From Streptomyces cylindrosporus (GTDB lineage: Bacteria; Actinomycetota; Actinomycetes; Streptomycetales; Streptomycetaceae), in assembly GCF_022698165.1 (NCBI RefSeq), contig NZ_JALDAY010000017.1, positions 62,001-126,000 of the forward strand: a stretch of DNA of 64,000 nt, written 5' to 3'. A program made the position numbers and the translations under genes. Below are positions 8,535 through 19,089 of this stretch, piece after piece. A model generated the notes under the pieces. It was given only the letters and a program-made list of their open reading frames with translations, made no database searches and had not been told where the DNA came from. The stretch's first letter is position 1; each line of letters begins with the position of its first letter.

Positions 8535-9344
8535 TCAGGCCACCAACGCGGCGTGCGTCCAGTCGGGTTGGGGCGTGGCTCCGGGCTGGGCGGCGCGGGC
8601 GAGGGAACGGCGGTCGGGGTGGGTGCCGGCCGGGATGACCGGCCGTACGTCCACCTCGGCGACGAGCCCGCGCACCGACACCACGCGCCACACCGAGGCG
8701 AGCAGCGAGTCGTCGCCGATGAAGGCGGGCGCCGTGCTGGCGGCGCCGCCGGCGAGGCGGTAGCGCAGGCGTACGGGCTGGACGGGGACGTCGGCGTCGA
8801 GGGCGGCCTGGAAGACGGCCCGCCGGAAGTTGCCCTGGGCGCGGCCGCACCAGGTGCTGCCCTCGGGGAAGACGCCGACGGCCTGTCCGGCGCGCAGGGC
8901 CTCGGCGATGCAGGCGACCGTGCCGGGCAGCGCCCGCAGCCGGTTGCGGTCGATGAACAGGACACCGCCGCGGGCGGCCACCGGCCCGGCGACCGGCCAG
9001 TCCCGGATGTCCGACTTGGCGAGCATCCGGGCCGGGCGGACGGCCCCCAGCAGCGGGATGTCCAGCCAGGAGATGTGGTTGGCGACCAGCAGCAGACCGC
9101 CGGTGGGCGCGGTGGCGCCGGTGATACGGACCCGCACCCCCGCGGCCCGTACGATCCACCGGCACCAGCGCTTCACCAGCTCGGCGGGGATCCTCCCGCC
9201 GAGCGGTGCCAGGGCGATCCCGACGAGCATCAGGACCGCGACAGCCGTGATCCGCAGTACGGCCAGGGGTACGGCCGTGACGGATCCCGTCGCCTCTATG
9301 CACGCCCGGGGGGTGCAGGGCGCGCTGGGCTGCCAGACGCTCAT
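8535..9344 (-). CDS. Lysophospholipid acyltransferase (PlsC/OlsA-like)
   Basis: The 269-residue protein has an N-terminal membrane segment (about residues 26-47) and the acyltransferase signature: block I NHISWLDIPLLG (the family HX4D motif), block II region LFIDRN, block III FPEGSTWCG and a later VPVQPVRLRY. This is the PlsC fold that transfers a second acyl chain. Its ATG overlaps the stop of the preceding GNAT-type N-acyltransferase gene (ATGA), so the two are translationally coupled. Such a pair is how ornithine lipids are made: OlsB N-acylates ornithine and OlsA adds the ester-linked chain. Phosphatidate synthesis is the alternative. Confidence 0.82.
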   Translation of the reverse strand: MSVWQPSAPCTPRACIEATGSVTAVPLAVLRITAVAVLMLVGIALAPLGGRIPAELVKRWCRWIVRAAGVRVRITGATAPTGGLLLVANHISWLDIPLLGAVRPARMLAKSDIRDWPVAGPVAARGGVLFIDRNRLRALPGTVACIAEALRAGQAVGVFPEGSTWCGRAQGNFRRAVFQAALDADVPVQPVRLRYRLAGGAASTAPAFIGDDSLLASVWRVVSVRGLVAEVDVRPVIPAGTHPDRRSLARAAQPGATPQPDWTHAALVA

Positions 9345-10117
9345 CAGGCCGGGACGAGCGAGAGGAAGTGCCGCAGATAGCGCGGGTTGACCCGGCGCAT
9401 CGACAGCAGCACGTACAGGTCGGCGACCCCGAAGTCCGGGTCGTGGGCGGGCTCGGCGCACACCCAGGCGCCGAGGCGGAGGTAGCCGCGCAGGAGGGCG
9501 GGGAGTTCGGCCCTGGCCGCGGGGGCGGCGGCCGCGGCGGGGATCCACGGCAGCAGCGGACGTACCCGGTACTCCTCCGGGGCAAGGTACTTGGCCCGCA
9601 CCCGGTCCCAGGTCGCGGAGGCGAGCGCGCCGCCGTCGGCCAGCGGGATGGAGCAGCAGCCGGCCAGCCACTCGTGCCCGCCCGCCACCATGTAGCGGGC
9701 GATACCGGCCCAGATCAGGCCGATGACGGCGCCGTCGCGGTGGTCGGGGTGCACGCAGGAGCGGCCGACCTCGACCAGGCCGGGGCGGATCGGGGCGAGC
9801 GCGGAGAGGTCGAACTCGCCCTCGGAGTACAGCCGTCCGGCGACCGCGGCCCGCTCCGGGGGCAGCAGCCGGTAGGTGCCGACGACCTGGCCGGTCACCT
9901 CCTCGCGCACCAGCAGGTGGTCGCAGTACGCGTCGAAGGCGTCGATGTCGTGGCCGGGCTGGGGAGTGGCCAGCAGGGCGCCCATCTCACCGGCGAACAC
10001 GTCGTGCCGCAGCCGCTGGGCGGCGCGCACGTCCGCCTCGTCGCGGGCGAGGGAGACGGTGTAGCGGGTGGGGGCGGCGGGCTGCGGGGGACGGTCGAGC
10101 GTGGTTACGCCGGTCAT
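9344..10117 (-). CDS. GNAT-fold N-acyltransferase (OlsB-like, ornithine lipid synthesis)
   Basis: The 257-residue protein matches the acyl-homoserine-lactone-synthase-like GNAT branch used by OlsB: VRAAQRLRHDVFAGEMG near the N-terminus, the acidic DIDAFDAYCDHLLV stretch, VGTYRLLPP and EVGRSCVHPDHRDGAVI. It would transfer a 3-hydroxyacyl chain from ACP to the alpha-amino group of ornithine to give lyso-ornithine lipid. I chose ATG 10117, which has AGGAGAG five bases upstream, over a longer frame with low-complexity Arg-rich residues. Its stop overlaps the start of the PlsC-like gene. Ornithine lipids let membranes replace phospholipids when phosphate is scarce; no Pho box was identified here. 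Confidence 0.78.
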   Translation of the reverse strand: MTGVTTLDRPPQPAAPTRYTVSLARDEADVRAAQRLRHDVFAGEMGALLATPQPGHDIDAFDAYCDHLLVREEVTGQVVGTYRLLPPERAAVAGRLYSEGEFDLSALAPIRPGLVEVGRSCVHPDHRDGAVIGLIWAGIARYMVAGGHEWLAGCCSIPLADGGALASATWDRVRAKYLAPEEYRVRPLLPWIPAAAAAPAARAELPALLRGYLRLGAWVCAEPAHDPDFGVADLYVLLSMRRVNPRYLRHFLSLVPA

Positions 10118-10254
10118 GGCTCTCTCCTGGTCACCGGGGTCGGCGGTACTGCGAGCGGGGCCGGTGTCCGTGTGTCCGGCCGCAACAGTTCTTCCGATGC
10201 CGGTTGGCGAGCGCGTGACCTGTGCCAGGAGAGCGGATGTGCGGATGTTGAACG
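10118..10254 (-). promoter_or_regulatory. Non-coding gap before the olsB-like gene
   Basis: These 137 bases between the PrcB-domain gene and the GNAT gene hold no gene. A promoter for the acyltransferase pair is expected here, but I recognise neither a terminator hairpin nor a clear -35/-10 pair, so the pair could also be read through from the sdh operon. Confidence 0.3.
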
Positions 10255-10671
10255 TCACACTCGCGGGCGGTGCACGACGACGTCGAGGCGGAGATCGAAG
10301 CGTACGCCGTCCGGCTGCCGGGGCAGGGTGACGGCGTGGAAAGGCTCGGTAATGGCGCACGTGACGACGTCCCGCGGGCCTGGTCGGGTCTCCCGCGCCT
10401 CGACCCGCACGACGTCGTCCTCACGGATCAGCCGGGTGATCTCCACCGTGTAGCCGCCGGAGTTGCGGGTGCCGATGGCCACGAACAGCACCATGGAGGA
10501 GGCCCAGTCCACAGCCGGTGGCTCCGGCGGCGGGATGTGGTTGCCCGAGACGTTCCGCCACAGCACGGCCCAGCTCTCCGGATCCTTCACGGCCTCGGCG
10601 AACGGTGTCCGCGCGGTCGACCAGTGTGTCCGCACCAGTTCGTGGAACGGAATCTCGACGGGACGTCCCAT
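10255..10671 (-). CDS. PrcB-domain protein of unknown role, downstream of sdhB
   Basis: The 138-residue soluble protein has the pattern LFVAIGTRNSGGYTVEI followed by PGPRDVVTCAITEPFHAVTLPR, typical of the PrcB C-terminal domain first described in a spirochaete protease complex. No signal peptide or membrane segment is visible. A strong GGGAGGGAG precedes ATG 10671, and only 15 bases separate it from the sdhB stop. It is therefore probably the fourth gene of the sdhCAB transcript. A link with succinate dehydrogenase is suggested only by position. Confidence 0.65.
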   Translation of the reverse strand: MGRPVEIPFHELVRTHWSTARTPFAEAVKDPESWAVLWRNVSGNHIPPPEPPAVDWASSMVLFVAIGTRNSGGYTVEITRLIREDDVVRVEARETRPGPRDVVTCAITEPFHAVTLPRQPDGVRFDLRLDVVVHRPRV

Positions 10672-10686
10672 GGCTCCCTCCCTGGT

Positions 10687-11432
10687 CTACCGCTTCGCCG
10701 CCTTCCGAGTAGCCCGCAGCCACTCCTTGTTCATGCTCGTGATGGACACCAGCGGGATGCCCTTCGGGCAGGCCGTCGCGCACTCCCCGGTGAGGGTGCA
10801 GCCTCCGAACCCTTCCTCGTCCATCTGCGCCACCATGTCAAGCACCCGCGTCTCCCGCTCGGGCGCCCCCTGCGGCAGCACGTTCAGATGGTTGACCTTG
10901 GCCGAAGTGAACAGCATCGCCGCCCCGTTGGGGCACGCGGCCACGCACGCCCCGCAGCCGATGCACTCGGCGTGCTCGAAGGCGAAGTCGGCGTCCGGCT
11001 TGGGTACGGGCGTGGCGTGGGCCTCCGGCGCGGAGCCGGTCGGCGCGGTGATGTAGCCGCCGGCCTGGATGATCCGGTCGAACGCGGACCGGTCCACGAC
11101 CAGGTCCTTGATCACCGGGAACGCGGACGCCCGCCACGGCTCGATGTCGATCGTGTCGCCGTCCTCGAAGGACCGCATGTGCAGCTGGCAGGTGGTCGTG
11201 CGCTCCGGCCCGTGCGCGTCGCCGTTGATGACGAGCGAACACGCGCCGCAGATGCCCTCGCGGCAGTCGTGGTCGAAGGCGACCGGGTCCTCGCCCTTGA
11301 GGATGAGTTCCTCGTTGAGGGTGTCGAGCATCTCCAGGAAGGACATGTCGGAGGAGATGCCGTCCACCTCGTACGTGGACATGGCGCCGTCGGCGTCGGC
11401 GTTCCGCTGCCGCCAGACGCGCAGGGTGAGCT

Positions 11433-11436
<4 letters not shown>
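10687..11436 (-). CDS. sdhB: Succinate dehydrogenase/fumarate reductase iron-sulfur subunit
   Basis: The 249-residue protein carries the plant-type [2Fe-2S] ligands CREGICGAC and CQLHMRSF in the N-terminal domain and two ferredoxin-like clusters, CIGCGACVAACP and CTLTGECATACP, in the C-terminal domain. This is the electron-transfer subunit that passes electrons from FAD to the membrane anchor. Its ATG overlaps the sdhA stop (ATGA), indicating coupled translation. With a single five-helix anchor encoded upstream, the complex looks like the type B (Bacillus-like) enzyme. Streptomyces usually has another sdh operon elsewhere, so this is probably the accessory one. Confidence 0.93.
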
Positions 11437-13382
<1,946 letters not shown>

Positions 13383-13384
13383 GT

Positions 13385-14092
13385 TCAGCTCACCACTCCG
13401 GTCATGACGCCCACGGGTACGGCGATGAAGCCGGCCGTGAGCAGCAGCGCGAGGACGTTGGCCGTGGCCTTGAGGGCGCGGTCGCGGGTGCGGCTGCCGG
13501 CGCCGAGGGTCTGGGCGGCGCTCCAGAAGCCGTGCCGGACGTGCAGGCCGAGCGCGAGCATCGCGACGATGTAGATGACGTTGCCGTACCAGGTGGAGAA
13601 GGTGTCCACGACGTTCTGGTAGGGGTGCCCCTCCTGGAAGCCGCCGGAGTGCACGGTGCCGGTGGTCAGGTCGAGGATGTGCCACACGATGAACAGGCCG
13701 AGGATGATCCCGCCCCAGCGCATGGTGCGCGTGGCGTAACTGGCCCGGGGCCTGCTGTGCACGTACTTGGTGGGCCGCGCCCTGATGTCACGGCGGCTGA
13801 GCTGGTACGCGGAGGTGGCGTGCGCGACCACGGCGACGACCAGCACCACACGGATGAGCCACAGCGTCCACTCGTAGTGCATGAACGGTTCGCCGATGGT
13901 GCGCAGCCAGTGCGCGTAGTGGTTGAACTCGCCAGGCCCGAAGTAGATCTTCAGGTTGCCGATCATGTGGACGACCAGGTACAGCAGCATGATCAGTCCG
14001 CTGACCGCCATCACGGTCTTCTTGCCGACGGAGCTGTCCCACACGGTGCGTGCCATGGACGGCCGTCGGTCCGTCCGCGTTGCCAGAGCCAT
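13385..14092 (-). CDS. sdhC: Succinate dehydrogenase cytochrome b membrane anchor
   Basis: The 235-residue integral membrane protein has five predicted helices, for example VMAVSGLIMLLYLVVHMIG, LWLIRVVLVVAVVAHATSA, GGIILGLFIVWHILDL, VIYIVAMLALGLHVRHGFW and the final ALLLTAGFIAVPVGVMTG. Histidines in VVHMIGN, VAHATSA, WHILDL and HVRHGF are positioned to ligate two hemes, as in type B enzymes. It is the first gene of the operon. The promoter lies in the 84-base gap shared with the divergent LysR gene. Confidence 0.9.
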   Translation of the reverse strand: MALATRTDRRPSMARTVWDSSVGKKTVMAVSGLIMLLYLVVHMIGNLKIYFGPGEFNHYAHWLRTIGEPFMHYEWTLWLIRVVLVVAVVAHATSAYQLSRRDIRARPTKYVHSRPRASYATRTMRWGGIILGLFIVWHILDLTTGTVHSGGFQEGHPYQNVVDTFSTWYGNVIYIVAMLALGLHVRHGFWSAAQTLGAGSRTRDRALKATANVLALLLTAGFIAVPVGVMTGVVS

Positions 14093-14152
14093 GGGTCAAG
14101 ACGCTAGGGCCGAACGGCCCCATCGGTCCAAGACATGGTCCGGCTGGATTCA

Positions 14153-14167
14153 ATAGGCGGAAGCTAT
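14153..14167. promoter_or_regulatory. LysR-type operator in the sdhC-lysR divergent gap
   Basis: ATAG (14153-14156) and CTAT (14164-14167) form an interrupted dyad containing the T-N11-A pattern (T14154, A14166) typical of LysR binding sites. It ends ten bases before the LysR ATG and about 60 bases before sdhC. It could serve autoregulation and activation of the sdh operon. Confidence 0.45.
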
Positions 14168-14176
14168 CGTGACACC

Positions 14177-15064
14177 ATGCAGTTCCAGCAGCTTCAGTAT
14201 TTCGTCGCCGTCGCCGAGACCCGGCACTTCACCCGGGCCGCCGATCTGGTGCACGTGGCCCAGCCCTCCCTGTCTCAGCAGATCAAGGCGCTGGAGCGGG
14301 AGCTGGGGGCCGATCTGTTCCTGCGGGCGCGCGGGAACATCACCCTCACCGACGCGGGCGAGGCGCTGTTGCCGCTGGCCCGGCGGATCCTGGCCGACGC
14401 GGACACGGCCCGGCACGAGGTGCAGGAGCTGGTGCAGCTGCGCAGCGGGCGGGTGCGGCTGGGCGCGACGCCGAGTCTGTGCACGGGTCTGCTGCCGGAC
14501 GTGCTGCGCGCCTTCCACGACCGCTATCCCGGCATCCGGCTGCTGATCGAGGAGGGCGGCTCGCACGACCTGGTCCGGGAGCTCGCGCGCGGAGCGCTGG
14601 ACCTCGCGCTGGTCGTACTGCCCCTTCCGACGCCGTCGCCCGCGCTGACCACGGTGGAGCTGCTGCGCGAGGACCTGGTGGTGGTGTCCTCGCCGGAGGC
14701 ACCGGCGCCGGGCGGCCCCGGCCGGCGGACCGTGCGCATCGCCGACCTGGAGGGCGAACGGCTCGTGATGTTCCGGCACGGCTACGACCTGCGCGAGCTG
14801 ACCGTGGCGGCCTGCCGCGCGGAGGGGTTCGAGCCGGCGTTCGCGGTGGAGGGCGGCGAGATGGACGCGGTGCTGGGCTTCGTGCGGGCGGGGCTCGGCG
14901 TGGCCGTCGTACCGCGCATGGTCGCGACCCGGACCGGGCGCGGGCTACGGGTCACCCCGCTCGCCCGCCCCGGCCTGCACCGCACGATCGCCCTGGCCCA
15001 CCGCAGCGACGTGGCTCCACCGCGGGCGGCACGGGAGTTGCAGCGGATGCTGCTGGAGCGCTGA
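14177..15064 (+). CDS. LysR-family transcriptional regulator, divergent from sdhCAB
   Basis: The 295-residue protein starts with the LysR winged-helix domain (LQYFVAVAETRHFTRAADL, QPSLSQQIKALERELG, residues about 4-60). The periplasmic-binding-protein-like effector domain follows from about residue 88 (GRVRLGATPSLC). The ATG at 14177 fits the domain start; an upstream in-frame start would add 14 unrelated residues. It is transcribed divergently from sdhC, the usual arrangement for a LysR protein controlling the neighbouring operon in response to a small ligand, perhaps a C4 acid. The ligand is unknown. It converges on an SDR gene four bases downstream. Confidence 0.87.
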   Translation: MQFQQLQYFVAVAETRHFTRAADLVHVAQPSLSQQIKALERELGADLFLRARGNITLTDAGEALLPLARRILADADTARHEVQELVQLRSGRVRLGATPSLCTGLLPDVLRAFHDRYPGIRLLIEEGGSHDLVRELARGALDLALVVLPLPTPSPALTTVELLREDLVVVSSPEAPAPGGPGRRTVRIADLEGERLVMFRHGYDLRELTVAACRAEGFEPAFAVEGGEMDAVLGFVRAGLGVAVVPRMVATRTGRGLRVTPLARPGLHRTIALAHRSDVAPPRAARELQRMLLER

Positions 15065-15068
15065 GGGC

Positions 15069-15848
15069 TCACCAGGTCGGGATGAAGCCCCCGTCGACCA
15101 CCACATCGCTGCCGGTGATGTTGGCGGCCCGGTCGCCGGCCAGGAACAGGACCGCCTCGGCGATCTCCGCGGGCGTCGAGAACCGGCCGGTGACCATGGC
15201 GCCGCGGGCTTGGGCCACCACCTCGTCCGGGGTGATCCCGGCCGCGGCCGACACGGTCTGCGCCACTCCCCCGCCGCCGAGCCACAGCTCCGTCTCGACC
15301 GGACCGGGACTGACGGTGTTGACGCGGATGCCCCGCGGGCCGACCTCCTTGGACAGCGCCTTGGAGAAGGCGACGAGGGCGGCCTTGCCCGCGCTGTAGT
15401 CGATGACCAGCGGGTCGGGAAGCGTGGCGTTCACGGAGGCGACGGTGATCACCGAGCCCCGGCCGGCCGCCAGCATCGTGGGCAGCGCGGCACGCGTGAC
15501 GCGCACGGCGGCGAGCAGGTTCAGGTCGACGGTACGGCGCCACTCCTCGTCGGTGACCGAGAGGAAGCCGCCGGTGCGGGCGGGGGCGGTGCCGACGTTG
15601 TTGACCAGCACGTCCACACGGCCGTCGGCCGCCGCGACCAGTTCCCCGGCCGCCTCCGGCCGCGCGAGGTCGACCGGCACCCAGGTCGCCGCCCCTTCCT
15701 TCACCAGCGTGTCGAGGCGTTCGGAGGTGCCGCGCGACCCCGCCACGACATGGGCGCCGGCCCGGGCGAGGGCCTCCACGACCGCGAGGCCGATGCCCTT
15801 GCTGGCGCCCGTCACCACGGCGGTCCTGCCCCGAAGTTCGCTGCTCAT
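15069..15848 (-). CDS. Short-chain dehydrogenase/reductase
   Basis: The 259-residue Rossmann protein has the TGASKGIGLA cofactor motif, NNVGTA in place of NNAG, and the catalytic Ser with YSAGK (Tyr-x3-Lys). The end GSDVVVDGGFIPTW is typical of classical SDRs. It is NAD(P)-dependent with unknown substrate. I prefer ATG 15848, nine bases from AAGGGAG, over a TTG three codons upstream that abuts the ribosome-binding site. The gene follows rmdA by 45 bases on the same strand and may be last in the methyltransferase-rmdA-SDR transcript. Confidence 0.83.
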   Translation of the reverse strand: MSSELRGRTAVVTGASKGIGLAVVEALARAGAHVVAGSRGTSERLDTLVKEGAATWVPVDLARPEAAGELVAAADGRVDVLVNNVGTAPARTGGFLSVTDEEWRRTVDLNLLAAVRVTRAALPTMLAAGRGSVITVASVNATLPDPLVIDYSAGKAALVAFSKALSKEVGPRGIRVNTVSPGPVETELWLGGGGVAQTVSAAAGITPDEVVAQARGAMVTGRFSTPAEIAEAVLFLAGDRAANITGSDVVVDGGFIPTW

Positions 15849-15893
15849 CGAGTCCAACTCCCTTGGTCCGCGGGGGTCGGCCCCGGCCGCCGC

Positions 15894-18029
15894 TCAGCCC
15901 GTCGCGTCCACCAGGGCCAGTTCGTGCAGTCGCTCCGGTGGGCCCGGGCGGGCGTAGTACCAGCCCTGGGCCGTGTCGCAGCCCAGTATGCGCAGCTGCT
16001 CGGCCTGGGCGCCCGTCTCCACGCCCTCCACCGTGACCGCGAGGTCCAGGCTGTGGGCGAGGGAGACGATCCCCTCGACGATCTTGAGGTCGACGGGGTC
16101 GGCGGGGAACTGCTGCATGCTCTGAGTGAAGGAGCGGTCCAGCTTGAGAATGCTGACCGGGAGCCGGCGCAGGTTCGCGAGGTTCGAGTAGCCGGTGCCG
16201 AAGTCGTCGAGGGCGATGTCGACGCCCATCTCCGCGAGGCGGCGCAGCGGCTTGAGGAGGTCGTCGTCGGCGCCGATGAGGGCCGACTCGGTGACCTCCA
16301 GGCACAGCGCGTCCGGCTCGACGCCGGCGCGCTCCAGGATGTCGACCGTGTCCTGGACCAGCCCGGGGTGCGTGAGCTGGCAGGGCGAGAGGTTGACGTT
16401 GATGCGCAGCGGGCCCGCGTCGTCGTACCGCTCTCGCCACTCGCGCGCCTGGCGCACGGACTGTTCGAGCACCCAGCGGCCCAACGGGACGATCAGGCCG
16501 GTGTGTTCGGCGAGCGGGATGAAGCGGTCGGGGCCGAGGACGCCGTGCTGCGGATGGAGCCAGCGGACCAGTGCCTCGGCGCCGCGGACGCTGCCGTCGC
16601 CGAGGTGGACCAGCGGCTGGTACTCGATGAAGAACTCGCCCCGGTCCAGGGCCGCCGGCAGCGCCGTGGTCAGCCCGTGCCGGGTGATGGCGCGGGCGTC
16701 GGCCTCCTCGTCGGCCAGCTCGAAGCGGTTGCCGCCCGCCGACTTGGCCCGGTACATGGTGATGTCGGCGCTGCGCAGCACCTCCGCCGGGCCGCGCTCC
16801 CCCGCCGGGCCCTCGACGATGCCGATGGAGCCGCGCACGGTGAGCTCGCGGCCGTCGATGCTGATCGGGGCGACCAGGGCGTTCATGATGCGAGCGGCGA
16901 GCTCGTCGACCTCGCGCTCGGTGTCGGGGCCGGTGGTCAGCGCCACGAACTCGTCGCCGCCGAGCCGGGCGACCATCTCGCCGGGCGCGGTCGTGCACGC
17001 CTGCAGCCGGTCGGCGACCTCGACGAGCAGCCGGTCACCGGCCGAGTGGCCGAGGCTGTCGTTGACGGTCTTGAACCCGTCTAGGTCGAGGTAGCACAGG
17101 CCGAAGCGCTGGCCCTTGCCCGCGCCCAGTGCCTTCTCCAGGCGCTCGAAGAAGAAGGTGCGGTTGGGCAGGCCGGTGAGCGCGTCGTGGGTGGCCTCGT
17201 AGCGCAGCCGGAGGTTGAGCAGCCGCCGCTCGGTGGTGTCCTCCATGAGGGCGAGCTGGTACTGCGGTTCGCCGTCGGCGTCGCGCAGCAGGGAGACCGT
17301 CAGATTGGTCCACAGGACCGTTCCGTCGGGCCGGTAGAAAGCTTTCTCGAGGTGGTAGTGCTCGCGCTCGCCGCGGACGAGTTCCTCGTAGAGCGTCCAG
17401 GTCTGCGGGGCGTCCTCGGGGTGGGTCCACTCCTTGACGTTGCGGGAGCGCAGGTTCTGCTCGGAGAGCCCGAACATGCGCAGCAGCGCGCCGTTCACCT
17501 GGAGGATGTTGCCGTCCAGGTCGGCCATGCCGATCCCTATGGCCGCGCCCTCGAACACCGCGCGGAAGCGGGCCTCGCTCGCGTGCAGCGCCTGCGCGAC
17601 CACGCCCTGCGCCTGCAGGGCGGCGGCGGAGATGGCCTCCTGCTCGGCCAGCGTCCGCTCGCGCAGCGCCTGCGCGAACCCGGCCGCCATGGCGTGCTGG
17701 AGCCGCGCGGCGCGCACCCGCAGCTCCTCCTGGTCGCCGTCCTCGCCGCAGTAGAGCACCAGATAGGCGTCGACGCAGTCCAGGGTGCGGCTGAGCGCCT
17801 CCGGGTCGGTGCAGTGCGCGGCGACCAGCGCGGCGCCCACCGCCCTGCCCTCGTCCGCGTCGAGCGTCCGGGTGTGCAGGGCCTCGCTCAACCGCCGGGC
17901 CAGCGGCAGGAGTTGCTCCTCCAGCTCGGGGCGGGTCAGGGACGTCGAGGTCACCGGGAACACCGCCCGGCTCCAGATCGTCGCGAACCGGCGCAGTCTG
18001 TCCTCCGGCCCGTCCGGCTCGGCGCTCAC
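15894..18029 (-). CDS. rmdA: PAS-GGDEF-EAL cyclic di-GMP protein, RmdA-like
   Basis: The 711-residue protein has an N-terminal helical region (1-150), a PAS domain (about 152-270, EARFRAVFEGAAIGI to EDTTERR), a GGDEF domain with the intact motif at 357-361 and an EAL domain with EAL at 485-487 plus DDFGTGYSNL and ETSALIG-like active-site segments. I see no membrane helix and no RxxD I-site five residues before GGDEF. Architecture and remembered gene neighbourhood match S. coelicolor SCO0928 (RmdA), a c-di-GMP phosphodiesterase/cyclase that controls aerial development. The GTG start overlaps the stop of the upstream methyltransferase gene (GTGA), so translation is coupled. Confidence 0.88.
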   Translation of the reverse strand: MSAEPDGPEDRLRRFATIWSRAVFPVTSTSLTRPELEEQLLPLARRLSEALHTRTLDADEGRAVGAALVAAHCTDPEALSRTLDCVDAYLVLYCGEDGDQEELRVRAARLQHAMAAGFAQALRERTLAEQEAISAAALQAQGVVAQALHASEARFRAVFEGAAIGIGMADLDGNILQVNGALLRMFGLSEQNLRSRNVKEWTHPEDAPQTWTLYEELVRGEREHYHLEKAFYRPDGTVLWTNLTVSLLRDADGEPQYQLALMEDTTERRLLNLRLRYEATHDALTGLPNRTFFFERLEKALGAGKGQRFGLCYLDLDGFKTVNDSLGHSAGDRLLVEVADRLQACTTAPGEMVARLGGDEFVALTTGPDTEREVDELAARIMNALVAPISIDGRELTVRGSIGIVEGPAGERGPAEVLRSADITMYRAKSAGGNRFELADEEADARAITRHGLTTALPAALDRGEFFIEYQPLVHLGDGSVRGAEALVRWLHPQHGVLGPDRFIPLAEHTGLIVPLGRWVLEQSVRQAREWRERYDDAGPLRINVNLSPCQLTHPGLVQDTVDILERAGVEPDALCLEVTESALIGADDDLLKPLRRLAEMGVDIALDDFGTGYSNLANLRRLPVSILKLDRSFTQSMQQFPADPVDLKIVEGIVSLAHSLDLAVTVEGVETGAQAEQLRILGCDTAQGWYYARPGPPERLHELALVDATG

Positions 18030-18838
18030 GCGGTACGCCCCACGCCGGCGAACCCGGAGAAGGCATAAGGATCCTCGTCCTCCGGTGCCGTTTCCGGCCG
18101 CCAGTGCGGCATCGGCACCAGTCCCGGTTCCACCATGTCGTACCCCTCGAAGAACCGCGCGATCTCCTCGCGCGAACGCATGATCAGCGGGTTGCGGATG
18201 TCCTTGTACACGTCGACCGTGCCCGCGGCCCGCTGTGACGGCAGCGGGATTCCCTCGTACGAGGCATGCGTGAGGACGAGCAGGCTGCCGGGCGCGAGCG
18301 CGTCGCGCAGCTCGGCCACCGCCTCGTACGGGTCGTCCGCGTCTTCCACGAAGTGCAGTATGGCAACGAGAAGCAGCGCCACCGGCCGGTTCAGGTCGAT
18401 CAGCCGCTCCACTGCGTCGCCGCCGAGGATCTCCTGGGGCTTGCGGAGGTCTGCTGCGACAACTCCCGCCCGCTCGTTGCCGGTCAGGACCGCCTCGCTG
18501 TGCGCGACGGCGACCGGGTCGTGGTCGACGTACACCACCCGCGCCTCGGGGTCCGCGGCCTGGGCCACCTCGTGGACGTTGCCGAAGGTCGGGATGCCGG
18601 AACCGACGTCCAGGAACTGGGTGATGCCCTCCCCCACGGCGAAGCGCACCGCGCGGCGCATGAACGCCCGGTTCGCCTGCATGATCTTGGGGAGCCCCGG
18701 CATGAACTCCATGGCCTTGCGGGCCGCCTCCCGGTCGACCTCGAAGTTGTGCGAACCGCCCAGGTAGTAGTCGTACATCCGCGAGACGCTGGGCACCGAG
18801 ATGTCGATGCCCCGGGGGGCCCAGGCGGGACGCTCCAT
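18026..18838 (-). CDS. Actinobacterial SAM-dependent methyltransferase (DUF574 type)
   Basis: The 270-residue protein shows the hallmarks of the actinobacterial S-adenosyl methyltransferase family PF04672: SVSRMYDYYLGGSHNFEVDR near the N-terminus, ANRAFMRRAVRF, motif FLDVGSGIPTFGNVHEVAQ and VVYVDHDPVAVAHSEAVL. Substrates of this large Streptomyces family are mostly unknown. GGAGAG lies four bases before ATG 18838. It overlaps the start of rmdA by four bases, a coupling that suggests a functional or dosage link to c-di-GMP signalling. Confidence 0.88.
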   Translation of the reverse strand: MERPAWAPRGIDISVPSVSRMYDYYLGGSHNFEVDREAARKAMEFMPGLPKIMQANRAFMRRAVRFAVGEGITQFLDVGSGIPTFGNVHEVAQAADPEARVVYVDHDPVAVAHSEAVLTGNERAGVVAADLRKPQEILGGDAVERLIDLNRPVALLLVAILHFVEDADDPYEAVAELRDALAPGSLLVLTHASYEGIPLPSQRAAGTVDVYKDIRNPLIMRSREEIARFFEGYDMVEPGLVPMPHWRPETAPEDEDPYAFSGFAGVGRTA

Positions 18839-19005
18839 CTATCTCTCCAAGGCGTAGGCGATCCGGTGTTCGAGCTGAGGCTACTGATCGCCTGCCAACG
18901 GGGCGAGCCGAAACGGAAATTGACCGTCCGTTCCCGGTCACTGCCTGCGGCACGTGCCGTTCCGCACCTGCTGAAAAACGACAAAAACGGCGCCACGCCG
19001 AAAGC

Positions 19006-19042
19006 GGTCCGCCCCCTCCGTGCGGTGCGGAGGGGGCGGACC
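19006..19042 (-). terminator. Strong hairpin terminator after the Y-x4-D lipoprotein gene
   Basis: A perfect 15-base inverted repeat (arms 19006-19020 and 19028-19042, loop TGCGGTG) lies 48 bases past the stop of the lipoprotein gene. On the minus strand it is followed by GCTTTC. The 150 bases between it and the methyltransferase gene presumably hold that operon's promoter; no clear boxes were recognised. Confidence 0.75.
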
Positions 19043-19089
19043 TGCGATCGTGCGCGCGTCCGGTGCGATCAACCCTGGGGAGGTGATGC

